Notes: generated by a model not told the origin, from the sequence alone. A stretch of 32,762 bases of DNA from Bdellovibrionales bacterium (GCA_013216195.1 JABSOQ010000030.1:1-32762), one strand, 5' to 3'. Positions 7,856 to 15,944 are shown, numbered from the stretch's first letter. A program made the numbers and translations.

Positions 7856-8677
7856 CTAGTAGTCGTTCAGGTCTTCTAGAAGCCCCCAAGTGACTTGCTT
7901 TACTCTGCCTTCACGATCTTGAACTTTGTAAGAGCAAACTGCTTTTTTAGTCACATGACCAGGGATCGCTCTCAAACCGTAAGCACCATAAATCGAAGTT
8001 ACGAACTTGCCGTTGTTAACACCATCAGAAGTGTCTCTAAGAGCAAGCACTGGGCAAGCCTTACCTGGAACCATATGGTAAGCCTTCTCTGGAGTCTCAA
8101 GAGTCTTCTCAAGAGTTACAGAATTGATCATTCGACCACCAAGTGGCCCTGTTCCTGCTGCCCAACGAGTTTCATATCTGTCGTAAACTACACCGTTCAT
8201 TTCAAAAGAGTTCCAAGCAGAAACTGTTTTGTCTTCAACATCAACATGAGTCACGAACTGACCAAGTGAGTTTCTGAAAACAACGACAAATCTTTCTGAG
8301 TCGCCACCTTTATCCCACTTCTCTAGCTTTCCGCGAAGACCAGTTACGAACTGACCACCAACTGGAGTTTGGCTGGCTTCAAGCATTTGAACCAACACCA
8401 AAGAGTTCGCCTCCCAGTCGTAAACGGCAACTTCAACAAGATCGATAGTAACAAGGTCAGTGCCGGCGCTGAAACGCACATCGTAACCTGTCATTTCCTC
8501 ACCACTCCAAGTGGTTGGGAAAATCTGAGCAACTCCAAAGGCTTTGCCATCATCACCTTTGAGAACCATCTCAAGGCCGTTTTCAGTAAGTTGAACTTTC
8601 ATCTCGTCAGCTGTTAATGCCTGAGATGCAGATGAGAACATCATTGCCGTAGCGGCAAAGAAAGCTAGTAACTTCAT
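7856..8677 (-). CDS. Secreted protein of unknown function
   Basis: 273 residues. MKLLAFFAATAMMFSSASQALTADE is a signal peptide with a likely cut after QAL or SQA. The start has a strong ribosome site (GGGAGGG about 4 bases upstream). The mature part is beta-rich with repeated short strands, for example DLVEVAVYDWEANSLVLVQ and RFVVVFRNSLGQFVTHVDV, and contains two Cys near the C-terminus (GKACPVLAL and KKAVCSYKV) that may pair. The codon pattern is even and regular, as in well expressed genes. I do not recognise the family. It ends at the bidirectional terminator 26 bases downstream. Confidence 0.7.
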   Translation of the reverse strand: MKLLAFFAATAMMFSSASQALTADEMKVQLTENGLEMVLKGDDGKAFGVAQIFPTTWSGEEMTGYDVRFSAGTDLVTIDLVEVAVYDWEANSLVLVQMLEASQTPVGGQFVTGLRGKLEKWDKGGDSERFVVVFRNSLGQFVTHVDVEDKTVSAWNSFEMNGVVYDRYETRWAAGTGPLGGRMINSVTLEKTLETPEKAYHMVPGKACPVLALRDTSDGVNNGKFVTSIYGAYGLRAIPGHVTKKAVCSYKVQDREGRVKQVTWGLLEDLNDY

Positions 8678-8977
8678 TAAACCCTCCCAAGGTTTCCTCG
8701 TTTTTAACTGCTCATTTTGTTAGCACAATGAAAACGAAGTTTACAAAACTAAATTTGCGCTGGCGAAGGCAAGGTTCAATTATGGTAAGAAATCAAAAGT
8801 CTTGAAAGAACTCAGGAATTTAAAGTGTCATAAAGTAAAAACGAAGAAATTCGCATACCAAAAAAACTTGAGTCTGGTGAAAACTCATGCAAAACCTGCA
8901 TTGAATACATGACGATATCGAAATGTCACACCGCTTACGATGCAAAAAATGCCCACGGTTTTAAGCTTTAAAAACGA
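8678..8977. other. Intergenic stretch, no gene seen
   Basis: This 300-base A/T-rich gap holds the leader of the secreted-protein gene to its left and the 3' flank of the response-regulator gene to its right, both on the minus strand. I see no ORF with a ribosome site. The only symmetry is the weak A/T palindrome TTTTAAGCTTTAAAA near 8960, too weak to call as a terminator. Confidence 0.5.
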
Positions 8978-10024
8978 CTAGGCTACTTTCCCGTAAGATT
9001 TTAAGCCGTCGACCCTATGCATGATCCACTGAATTTCACTCTCTAGCAGCTTCCGTTCATTTGTCGGCAAACCCTTTGTCGACTCAAACATGTAGAACAT
9101 GAACTTCAGAGACTTTCTAACAAGGTCGAGGCTCTCTTTGTACTTCATTGCAGAGTAGATATGAAATTCGAGCTCCACTGGCTTTACTGGCTTCGACAAA
9201 ATTGCATAGGCACCATGCTCAAGAGCTACACGGTAGTCGGCATCCTCTAAGCGACCGCTCAACAGAGCAAAAGGTATGTTGTTGTTTCTAGAGCCCATCT
9301 CACCGAGAAGCCCAAGCCCTGACAAACCAGGAAGCTTCAGATCAGAAATAATCATCATGGGCTGCTCATGTAGAGGGGTTTTATCAAATTGCTTCAGAGC
9401 AGCCTCTGCTGAAGTGAAAGTGTGAATCGCAAGGTCTAGACTAAAATTCTCAATCGTGTCTTTCATTCCATCCAGCAAGTCTTGTTCATCATCGACAAGG
9501 TAGATAGAGCCGTCTGTGCCAGTGGTGGGGGCCTTACCCGCTGTTTTGCTTGTACTCAAGTCTCGCCCTTTTCCTTTCGAAGACCTAACAAAGTCTTCTC
9601 GAGCGCCCTGGCCCTCAAGATCTGCACCCACATTCAGTAAATCAGAACTTCCCTCAAAATTGTCTTGTCCAGCGGTGCGCTCTACCGGGTCATACAACTC
9701 AAAGTCCACCTTTTTGCCCACAATATGCTTATCAGCCACATCCACGCCTGCATAAAAGTAATCTACGAGTTCCGCGGGAAAGAAACTTCGCTCCTGATAG
9801 CGCGACATCAAGCCCTCAAAGTGGTGAAAGATCTGAACGACTTCTTTGATGCCAAACATGCCACTTAGACCCTTGATAGAGCGAAACAACAAAGAGGCCT
9901 CTTTGTAACCAGATTCAAAGGTCTCTGCTCTCTCCATTTTTAGAATTGCCCGTTCGCACTCTTCTAGACACTGGTGCCCCTCGAATTGAAAGTCTCGTAA
10001 TAGATCGTTCGAATCAAAAGACAT
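8978..10024 (-). CDS. Response regulator with degenerate HPt-like N-terminal domain
   Basis: 348 residues from the ATG at 10024, which has AAGGGAGAGGG just upstream; the ORF track's start 19 codons earlier has none. Residues 1-110 look like a histidine phosphotransfer (CheA P1-type) helical bundle: LLFRSIKGLSGMFGI and IFHHFEGLMSRY match its core helices. The canonical stretch is FRAAHSIKGGSGTFG; here FR joins directly to SIKG, so the three residues with the phospho-acceptor His are missing. A polar linker (about 115-170) leads to a complete receiver domain: VDDE (D178, D179), phospho-acceptor D228 in ISDLKLPG, S256 in LLSG, K278 in LSKPV. A short helical tail follows. The receiver can probably accept phosphate, while the HPt part likely only binds a partner. 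No DNA-binding domain is seen. Monocistronic. Confidence 0.85.
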   Translation of the reverse strand: MSFDSNDLLRDFQFEGHQCLEECERAILKMERAETFESGYKEASLLFRSIKGLSGMFGIKEVVQIFHHFEGLMSRYQERSFFPAELVDYFYAGVDVADKHIVGKKVDFELYDPVERTAGQDNFEGSSDLLNVGADLEGQGAREDFVRSSKGKGRDLSTSKTAGKAPTTGTDGSIYLVDDEQDLLDGMKDTIENFSLDLAIHTFTSAEAALKQFDKTPLHEQPMMIISDLKLPGLSGLGLLGEMGSRNNNIPFALLSGRLEDADYRVALEHGAYAILSKPVKPVELEFHIYSAMKYKESLDLVRKSLKFMFYMFESTKGLPTNERKLLESEIQWIMHRVDGLKSYGKVA

Positions 10025-10201
10025 AGCACCCTCTCCCTTACTACTTATTCTATCGGAAGCAGAAAAAGGCCTATGAGCCAAACTGGCTTAAGAGTTTGTG
10101 AAGATTGGGCATTATAAGTCTAGAGTAGATCGCACCAAAAACTTACAAGACAATGAAAGGTTGCTTGAATCGATCTGACCACAGGAGTGTTAAGAGTTTA
10201 T

Positions 10202-10232
10202 AAAAAAACCCCGAAGCCAATGGCGCCGGGGT
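10202..10232 (-). terminator. Rho-independent terminator of the outer-membrane barrel gene
   Basis: On the minus strand the GC-rich hairpin ACCCCGGCGCC..GGC..CGGGGT is followed by seven T residues. It lies about 50 bases after the stop of the barrel gene. Confidence 0.85.
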
Positions 10233-10280
10233 CTTTCAGCTTAATTAAAAGCTCTGGTTCAAGTCTAAGTGAACTTAAAC

Positions 10281-11462
10281 TTAGAACTGGTAGTTGAAAC
10301 CAACACGAGCAAGCAAGTTGTCGCCGTTGATTGTACCAGAAGTATCTGTACCAGTAGCGTTTGGATCGATTAGAGCAGCAAGCTGAGAGTCGATTCTCAA
10401 TCCGCCCCAAGTCATACCAACACCAGCTGCAACAGTAGTGTTTGAAACGTTGTTAGTTCTAGTTCTAGAAACATCAGCAGTAACGTCTTCTTGAGCAAAA
10501 GAATCAACAATTACGTTTTGGTTGATTGAACCACGGAAAGTTAGCCAATCTTCCATTTTAGTCTCAACACCGATAGTTACAGGAATAGCAAGAGTAGTTG
10601 CAGTTCCTTCGTCACCACCGTCAGGCTCAGTAGCAGCAGCAAGGTAACGAACACCGACTTTGTAGTAAGCCATAGTGCCTTCTTCGTTTTTCAACTTGCG
10701 GAAGTACTCAAGAATTAGGTCAGTGTCAGAGTACTCAGCCTCAAGAGAACCTTCAGCTTTCACTTGGTTCATCTGCAACAAACCACCGATAGTAGAGTTC
10801 TCGTCAAGGTTGTAGTAACCACCCAAACGCATTGTACCTGAAGCGTCTAGAGTCTCGTCTTCTCCACCAGCATCTTCTTCGTTTGAAGTCTGAGTAGCAG
10901 TGATATCGAAGTGAGCAACAACGTGCCACTTGTCAGTCATGTAACCAGCTTTCAAAGTCATGATGTCTGCAGCTTGGTCAATTTCGTTACCAGTTGCATT
11001 TGCAGCGTTGTCGTCAGTTGAGTTTACATAGTGCAAGCTCACACCCCAACCGCCAGAACCAGCAAGCATAAGCTCAAGAGAGTTCTGAGGAATAAGATTA
11101 GCTGTGTTCGCATCCCAACCAGTCAACTCACCAGCACCACGTGCAGCAAGGTTTTGAGCAGCAAAACCAGTTCTTCCAAGTTGAACACCATAGCTCAAGC
11201 TGTCGCCTGGCATAAGGAATCCACCTTCAGCAACAGGCTGAGTTGTGCCACCTTGGCCAGTACCCAATTCCATGTTGATGTTGTTACCGAAAGATCCAGC
11301 AAAAGCAGGACTCAAAAATACAGCCCGCTCATCTGCGATGAAAAAAGATCCATCAACAGCTCCTGCGCCTTCAAGTGCTCCCAAACGAGACTTACTTGCA
11401 TGGGCAGCTGGTGCCATCATACTAGCTGCAGCAACTAGTGCAGCAATGTGTTTTAATTTCAT
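10281..11462 (-). CDS. Outer-membrane beta-barrel protein (porin-like)
   Basis: 393 residues. MKLKHIAALVAAASMMAPAAHAS is a signal peptide, cut after AHA. The rest alternates short amphipathic strands with Gly/Asp/Asn/Thr-rich loops (for example WGVSLHYVNS, WHVVAHFDIT, GTMRLGGYYN, LLARVGFNYQF) and ends in Phe, the C-terminal signal recognised by the BAM complex. There are no Cys residues in the mature part. The strong AAGGAG ribosome site, own terminator and regular codon use suggest high expression. It probably sits in the outer membrane as a pore or structural barrel; the substrate is unknown, and strand number cannot be fixed by eye. It is divergently oriented from the amber-interrupted lipoprotein gene. 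Confidence 0.83.
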   Translation of the reverse strand: MKLKHIAALVAAASMMAPAAHASKSRLGALEGAGAVDGSFFIADERAVFLSPAFAGSFGNNINMELGTGQGGTTQPVAEGGFLMPGDSLSYGVQLGRTGFAAQNLAARGAGELTGWDANTANLIPQNSLELMLAGSGGWGVSLHYVNSTDDNAANATGNEIDQAADIMTLKAGYMTDKWHVVAHFDITATQTSNEEDAGGEDETLDASGTMRLGGYYNLDENSTIGGLLQMNQVKAEGSLEAEYSDTDLILEYFRKLKNEEGTMAYYKVGVRYLAAATEPDGGDEGTATTLAIPVTIGVETKMEDWLTFRGSINQNVIVDSFAQEDVTADVSRTRTNNVSNTTVAAGVGMTWGGLRIDSQLAALIDPNATGTDTSGTINGDNLLARVGFNYQF

Positions 11463-11482
11463 ATAGTGTTCTCCTTGTTGAT

Positions 11483-11494
11483 CGTCTTAAGACG
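11483..11494. promoter_or_regulatory. 12-bp perfect palindrome in the barrel gene leader
   Basis: CGTCTTAAGACG is a perfect palindrome about 20 bases upstream of the barrel gene start, just before its AAGGAG site. It could be an operator or a very short 5' UTR element. A possible minus-strand -35 (TTGACC) lies near 11546-11551, but the matching -10 is poor, so no promoter is called. Confidence 0.35.
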
Positions 11495-11585
11495 CTATCA
11501 TTTTCGTTGCGTTTCTAAGTCTTACAGGTGTTTCGTCTAGGTCAAGTTTGAAATTTATCGCAGTGCCGCAATACTGACCTTAGTA

Positions 11586-11599
11586 ATGGCGCGCGCCAT
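11586..11599. promoter_or_regulatory. 14-bp perfect palindrome between divergent genes
   Basis: ATGGCGCGCGCCAT is fully self-complementary and much more GC-rich than its surroundings. It lies about 125 bases upstream of the barrel gene start and 73 bases upstream of the lipoprotein ATG. Position and symmetry suit an operator for a dimeric regulator shared by the divergent genes; this is inference. Confidence 0.4.
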
Positions 11600-11671
11600 A
11601 GACAAATCAGGTTGAAGTCGCCTACAAAACCCGCACTAAAACAACAAAACCATCCATCCGGGGGAGGGATA

Positions 11672-11731
11672 ATGAACAAGCATTACCTAGTGGCAACGGC
11701 CGCTTTTCTTTTACTGGCGGGCTGTTCATAG
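11672..11731 (+). other. Lipoprotein signal peptide ORF ending in an amber codon right after the lipobox
   Basis: A strong ribosome site (GGGGGAGGG) precedes an ATG that encodes MNKHYLVATAAFLLLAGCS, a textbook lipoprotein signal peptide with the lipidated Cys at residue 18. The next codon but one is TAG (11729-11731). After the stop the same frame stays open for 267 codons: it continues as a Ser/Asp-rich tether (FSSDSSDTDFSGKGF) and runs into the ORF at 11813. The two parts are therefore one gene, 11672-12535, interrupted by a single nonsense codon. A change of one base (for example CAG to TAG) would explain it. Confidence 0.85.
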
Positions 11732-11812
11732 TTTTCGAGCGATTCTTCAGACACAGACTTTTCTGGCAAAGGTTTTAAGAGTGACATTTTAGACACAAAT
11801 GAAAGTGAGAAA

Positions 11813-12535
11813 ATGGCCTCTCAAGAAGAATTAGAGGACATGGAAGAGTTAGCACGCATTGCTCAAGATTTGCGCAACGATTTTGGCTTAGATTTACCTG
11901 CAGGAATGGGCCGAATCTCGAATATTAGTAACTCTAGCACTCGTATCGATGTCAGAAACGAACTCAGTTCAGGTCTTTCAAACTGCCAAGTAGTCAGCGC
12001 AACCAACCCCGATAACTCAAGCCGCGTTCGCTACTTCACAGTTGAAACTTCAGTGAGTGAGTTCTGTGATTTCGAAGTTGAAGGTGGAGCTAGAAGTGAA
12101 AGCAAAACCATTCAAGGTGCAACAATTGTTGAGAATCGCCAGAGCTTCGAAATCGTGCGAAAAGAAGGCCACTTCTCTGGTCAAAAGCAAATTGATTCGA
12201 TCGAAGTCACAGCTTCATCTATATCAAAGAACTACACTAGCCGTGAGATTGGTGCCATCAGCAAGTCTTCAGGCTCGAAGAAGTTTAAACTCGTAATCAA
12301 CATGACAGACGGCACAGCTTATAGCCTGAAAGCTATGGATAGCGGTCGCTCAAGAACGAAGCGAATCGAAGACAGTGGCAGACACAACAAATACAAGACT
12401 GTAAATGAGTTTATGGCCGCTGCTTCAATGCCCGAAGGCAAACTTACCTATCACTGGCAACGCATCGAAGGCTCAAGCATGGACAAAGCCGAAGAGCTCG
12501 TTCGCATCAACGGCCTCAGAGTAAAGTGGGAGTAA
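11813..12535 (+). CDS. Body of an interrupted lipoprotein gene, unknown function
   Basis: 240 residues from the first in-frame ATG after the amber codon. The intended gene almost surely starts at 11672, giving a lipoprotein of about 287 residues. The ATG at 11813 has no Shine-Dalgarno and lies inside the tether and helical segment SEKMASQEELEDMEELARIAQDLRNDF, so it is probably not a natural start. The remainder is Ser-rich and polar: VSEFCDFEVEGGARSESKTIQ, IEVTASSISKNYTSREIGA, a KLVINMTDGTAYSLKAMDSGRS strand-turn region and a basic tail. I do not recognise a family. The long downstream frame has no further lesion, so the break is recent, an assembly error, or tolerated by suppression. A strong terminator follows. 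Confidence 0.6.
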   Translation: MASQEELEDMEELARIAQDLRNDFGLDLPAGMGRISNISNSSTRIDVRNELSSGLSNCQVVSATNPDNSSRVRYFTVETSVSEFCDFEVEGGARSESKTIQGATIVENRQSFEIVRKEGHFSGQKQIDSIEVTASSISKNYTSREIGAISKSSGSKKFKLVINMTDGTAYSLKAMDSGRSRTKRIEDSGRHNKYKTVNEFMAAASMPEGKLTYHWQRIEGSSMDKAEELVRINGLRVKWE

Positions 12536-12578
12536 CAACCTCCAAAAAACTGTGACCCTATTTTTCACATATATATAG

Positions 12579-12612
12579 ACAAAGCCTCTCCAGCGAGAGG
12601 CTTTGTTGTTTT
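12579..12612 (+). terminator. Rho-independent terminator
   Basis: Perfect 12-bp stem ACAAAGCCTCTC / GAGAGGCTTTGT with the tetraloop CAGC, followed by TGTTTT. It lies 43 bases after the stop of the interrupted lipoprotein gene. Confidence 0.9.
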
Positions 12613-12667
12613 GTGCAATTAAAAATCTGGCCTACCCCTACCCCTCTGCGATCACTACTATTCAACT

Positions 12668-13852
12668 ATGAGCCAGGCCATGTCAGACAACCTACCCCTT
12701 CAAGCAAAAGACACTTTCGTTGAGCGATTGAGTGGCTCGCATCAATTTGAAGATGTCTTCGACCTTGAGCAGTACACCGACCTTCCTGAAGACTGGTTGA
12801 TTGTCGCCACTGACATTCAAGGCTCAACTAAGGCGATCGACTCGGGCCGATATAAAGAAGTGAATACCTTGGGTGCGACAGCCATCATCTCGGGCATCAA
12901 CGCTTGCACTCCTGAGCACATTTGCTTTCAGTTTGGTGGAGACGGAGCTCTTTTGGCTGCTCCAAAAAGTTGCCTTGATTCACTGGTGGCCTCGATGAAC
13001 GAACTCTGTGACATAGCTGAAGTTCAATTCGGAATGCCCATGAGAGTTGCGATCTGGGAGTCCAAAGAGTTTTTTGATCGGGGCCTACAGTTTCAGGTCA
13101 TGAAACATGATTTAGCACCAGGCCAACACATCTTTATGTTTAGCGGAAGCGGCGTAGACATCTCAGACTCATGGTTAAAAGACAGTTCTGAAGCTCCAAA
13201 CCTATTCTCAAGAACAGAATCCCAACTCTCTCTAGAGTACCTAGAAGGTTTAGAGTGTCGCTGGAACCCGCTCAAAGCAAAGCACGGCAAAATGATCACT
13301 GGAATGATCAAAGTCAGAAACCCTAAAAATGCTCAGACGATATTAACTCAGATCCACAAATCATTAGATAGCAAGCAAGACACCAGCCCTATACGCTACA
13401 GCACACTCCCCACAAGTTGGCCACCTGTGCACTACTACGCCGAGTGGAAAACCAAAACTGCAGGCCAAGCCAAAGCCTCAGCCTACCTTACATTTGTTTC
13501 AGTCATGAGCTTTTTACTTCTACTCACACCTATCGTTTGGTTTTTTAAATCAAAGATACCTTATGTGGGCGACTTGATCTTACGCTCTGATTTTCAAAAG
13601 TATGATGGCATGTACAGATTCGTTAGAGACCTCTCCACTGCCCAAGCCGATTCACTCACCCAGCTGTGTGAAGCGCTATATAATAAAGGTGAAATCTATT
13701 ATGGCCTACATGAGAGCTCTGAGGCACTCATGACCTGTATGGTATTCTCACAAAATGATCATGTGCACTTCATTGATGGTGGTGACGGAGGCTATGCCAT
13801 GGCAGCAAAGGGCCTGAAAGAGCAGATGAAACTGGCAAACGGAGCCAGCTGA
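12668..13852 (+). CDS. DUF3095 family protein, nucleotidyl-cyclase-like
   Basis: 394 residues (a second in-frame ATG lies four codons in). WLIVATDIQGSTKAIDSGRYKEVN followed by ICFQFGGDGALLAAP matches the DUF3095 family, whose N-terminal half resembles the catalytic core of class III nucleotidyl cyclases and GGDEF proteins. The two Asp residues expected to bind metal, in TDI and GGDG, are both present. A hydrophobic stretch TFVSVMSFLLLLTPIVWFF lies near residues 276-294 and could be membrane-associated. The C-terminal part contains KYDGMYRFVRDLS and HVHFIDGGDGGYAMAAKG. No cyclase activity is established for this family to my knowledge. No good ribosome site precedes the ATG, which suggests weak or leaderless translation. 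It appears monocistronic. Confidence 0.82.
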   Translation: MSQAMSDNLPLQAKDTFVERLSGSHQFEDVFDLEQYTDLPEDWLIVATDIQGSTKAIDSGRYKEVNTLGATAIISGINACTPEHICFQFGGDGALLAAPKSCLDSLVASMNELCDIAEVQFGMPMRVAIWESKEFFDRGLQFQVMKHDLAPGQHIFMFSGSGVDISDSWLKDSSEAPNLFSRTESQLSLEYLEGLECRWNPLKAKHGKMITGMIKVRNPKNAQTILTQIHKSLDSKQDTSPIRYSTLPTSWPPVHYYAEWKTKTAGQAKASAYLTFVSVMSFLLLLTPIVWFFKSKIPYVGDLILRSDFQKYDGMYRFVRDLSTAQADSLTQLCEALYNKGEIYYGLHESSEALMTCMVFSQNDHVHFIDGGDGGYAMAAKGLKEQMKLANGAS

Positions 13853-13919
13853 CAATCAGCCAACCCCATCAAGACGTACTAACAATACGCGAAGCTCTGT
13901 ACTAGGGCAGTTTTAAAAG

Positions 13920-14264
13920 TTATGCACCTTTGTAGGTGGCTGGTCCGCTCTCGCAATTGCACTTTTTCTTAGCTTCACCTTTTTTGCCGTCGGTTTTTTT
14001 AGCTTCCACCTTGTGGTGGCCACAAGTGTGGCCTTCTTTACCGTGACCTGCACAATGGCATTTGCCTTCTTTGTGCATGCACTCATGGCCCTCATGGTGT
14101 TTATGATCGTGGTCTTTGTGGTGCTCGTGCCCAGCCTTATCATGGTGATGGCTGTGACCTTCGTGATCGTGATGCTTACTTCCCATGCTTTGAGCACATC
14201 CACCGATAAGCAATCCACACACAGCTATTAAGATGAGCGACGTCAACTGTTTCGCATTCAACAT
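13920..14264 (-). CDS. His-rich lipoprotein, likely metal-binding
   Basis: 114 residues. MLNAKQLTSLILIAVCGLLIGGC is a lipoprotein signal peptide with lipobox IGGC (Cys23). The mature protein has 21 His plus six Cys, spaced in short HH, HxH, CxH and CxC groups (HHDHEGHSHHHD, ECMHKEGKCHCAGH, KCNCES), then a Lys-rich stretch. This composition fits a periplasmic or surface metal-binding or buffering lipoprotein (Zn, Ni, Co or Cu); the metal is not predictable. An AGGAG site lies six bases before the ATG. The long opposite-strand and alternate-frame ORFs in the track here are shadows of the repetitive His codons. Compare the His-rich linker of the methyltransferase at 15945. Confidence 0.8.
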   Translation of the reverse strand: MLNAKQLTSLILIAVCGLLIGGCAQSMGSKHHDHEGHSHHHDKAGHEHHKDHDHKHHEGHECMHKEGKCHCAGHGKEGHTCGHHKVEAKKTDGKKGEAKKKCNCESGPATYKGA

Positions 14265-14330
14265 TTCGAACTCCTATCCTTAGGTTTACAGCTCAAAAGT
14301 CTATACTAGTTCGCCGGCTCATTACAATCC

Positions 14331-14356
14331 TTGAGAGGGCTTTGCCGCCCCCTCAA
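14331..14356 (-). terminator. Possible hairpin terminator downstream of the 14369 gene
   Basis: TTGAGAGGGC and GCCCCCTCAA form a 10-bp stem with one G-T pair and a 6-base loop. It lies just after the stop of the minus-strand gene but is not followed by a good T run, so it may be only an RNA 3' stabiliser. Confidence 0.45.
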
Positions 14357-14368
14357 TGTTCTTGAAAA

Positions 14369-14770
14369 TCAATTGGCGATCTTGACCGCATCGATCTCAC
14401 AGTCGATGTAGGATACGCCTTTAGCTCCCAATGACACAGTCGTTGGTCTCTCATCTCTGAGCATCAATTGAATGAAGCCCTTCGAACCATCAGCAGGTCG
14501 GCCTACGAACATTAACGTCTGAGCTGAAGAGAACACTTTCTCAACACCGTAGACTTGTTCATCAAATGCAGGCTCGTCTGCCCCAAGAACCTTTGTCATA
14601 ACAGTGATCAAATCAGACTCTTTATCCCAGGTAGCGCCCAAAATATTTAACTTGCCTTTTTTTGCAGCACTACAGCTAAAAGAGTTCACGTCGTACTGAC
14701 GGAAGTTGGTAATTCTGGCCTCTGCACTAAGACCAAGCAAAAGCCCCAAAAGCATGATTCCTCTCAACAT
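14369..14770 (-). CDS. Small secreted protein of unknown function
   Basis: 133 residues from the ATG at 14770, preceded by AGGGGGA; the ORF track starts 17 codons too early. MLRGIMLLGLLLGLSAEARI is a signal peptide, cut after AEA. The mature domain has about 110 residues and is predicted to be beta-rich, with two Cys (SFSCSAAK and YIDCEID) near its ends that probably form a disulfide. Short motifs such as SAQTLMFVGRPADGSKGFIQLMLRDE give no family I can name. Monocistronic, divergent from the 15194 gene. Confidence 0.66.
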   Translation of the reverse strand: MLRGIMLLGLLLGLSAEARITNFRQYDVNSFSCSAAKKGKLNILGATWDKESDLITVMTKVLGADEPAFDEQVYGVEKVFSSAQTLMFVGRPADGSKGFIQLMLRDERPTTVSLGAKGVSYIDCEIDAVKIAN

Positions 14771-14842
14771 AAATCCCCCTATCGTTGAAATTTGTTGAGA
14801 ATCTAGGCTGCTCGTATGCAATATGCAAAAAATACCGTCTAG

Positions 14843-15052
14843 TATGTAAACAATATCATTTGGCCCAATCTGCTAAACCCTAGTAGGTCTGGAGCGGGGC
14901 CTATCAACCAGTTGCTTGCTATTTATTTCAATAAGTATCTCACTCAAAGAGAACTCTACAGCAAAATCAAAACCTACGAGAAGCACCCCAAACTCTGGTC
15001 TATACGAAGGCCATCAATTCCTCTTATAGAAACTCTCAGTGCTTTTTTTTAA
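14843..15052 (+). other. Startless open frame in a 420-base intergenic gap
   Basis: The gap between the divergent genes at 14770 and 15194 contains one long open frame of about 69 codons after a TAG at 14840. Its translation (for example YLTQRELYSKIKTYEKHPKL) has a protein-like composition, but there is no ATG or GTG, only a TTG at 14912 without a close ribosome site. It may be a gene remnant or chance. The rest of the gap holds the upstream regions of both neighbours. Confidence 0.2.
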
Positions 15053-15193
15053 ACACTATCTTTTTGTAATGGGTTGTTAACTGCAAACTTAAAATCGCTA
15101 GAAAAAAATGCATTCACTCGCTCCTCATTGATATTGTTCAACCCTGTCTGCTTTACTCGCAAACCAGTTCGAAGTCCTAGCCGGGGGGATAAT

Positions 15194-15895
15194 ATGAGAG
15201 TTCGCAAACTGGTTCTAGCCACATATGTGTGTGCAGGCCTAACTAGCCAATTGACGTTGGCGGCACCTAGTTGTTCGGGTGCTTTAAAAGATCCGTTGGT
15301 CAGCGCAAAGCAAGTGACCTTTGAATCCGAAATAAGTGTCGCGGCCCTGCAAGCCGCAGCCAAGTCATTGGTAAGCCAGCAACAACTGCCCAATATGATC
15401 AGGCAGGCCGAGGGTATAAGGGGCCAAAATGAAGAGGTTGCTCTCAAACTGGTAACAGATGCAGACATGGCCCTAACCATTATGACCATGTTCGAGCACA
15501 TGGCTCATATGCAGGCTGAACAGGTTGTACTGGGTAGCCAGGTGTTTTCAGATCTCGAAGTGCAAGATCAAATTGAACACTTAGCCAATCAGTTTCAGCC
15601 ACATCTTGACCCAGACTTCTTGATCAATCTTGCAGGAGCCGCTGTTTCAACTTTTCTAGAGGGCGAGATCGATACGATTGTGATTCTTGCTCGAGATATC
15701 AAAGCTGAGTCTTTGCAGCAAAAGCAAGACGAGTTCAATGCGCATTTAGCGGCGAAGCTATCAAATACAGCTAACGAAGAAATTCTCGCACAACGATCGA
15801 TACATCGAGACATAGTTGAGCTTTTCGAACGCACTTTGCGAGAGGCGCTCGGCGAGCAATTGCCAATGGGCTTTCAAACAACTGGTGGCAGCTGA
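15194..15895 (+). CDS. Secreted protein of unknown function
   Basis: 233 residues from the ATG at 15194, which has GGGGGGA four bases upstream; the ORF track begins 40 codons early in non-coding sequence. MRVRKLVLATYVCAGLTSQLTLAAPS is a signal peptide, cut after LAA or TLA. The mature protein is almost all alpha-helical: AALQAAAKSLVSQQQLPNMIRQAEG, DMALTIMTMFEHMAHMQAEQV, a helical LINLAGAAVSTFLEGEIDTIVILARDIKAE segment and a charged end. One Cys follows the cleavage site (PSCSG). I do not recognise the family. It converges on the methyltransferase lipoprotein gene. Confidence 0.66.
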   Translation: MRVRKLVLATYVCAGLTSQLTLAAPSCSGALKDPLVSAKQVTFESEISVAALQAAAKSLVSQQQLPNMIRQAEGIRGQNEEVALKLVTDADMALTIMTMFEHMAHMQAEQVVLGSQVFSDLEVQDQIEHLANQFQPHLDPDFLINLAGAAVSTFLEGEIDTIVILARDIKAESLQQKQDEFNAHLAAKLSNTANEEILAQRSIHRDIVELFERTLREALGEQLPMGFQTTGGS

Positions 15896-15944
15896 TATCA
15901 AAAGTATTTAGGCGGCAGTCTGAATACCCTCGCAAACTAGCTGA

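Noticed and set aside
10198-10410. Minus-strand 70-aa ORF at the end of the barrel gene
   Set aside because: Alternate-frame shadow of the barrel coding region, running into its terminator.
14013-14231. Plus-strand hydrophobic ORF of 72 aa that looks like a membrane protein
   Set aside because: It is the antisense shadow of His/Lys/Glu codons of the His-rich lipoprotein; no ribosome site.
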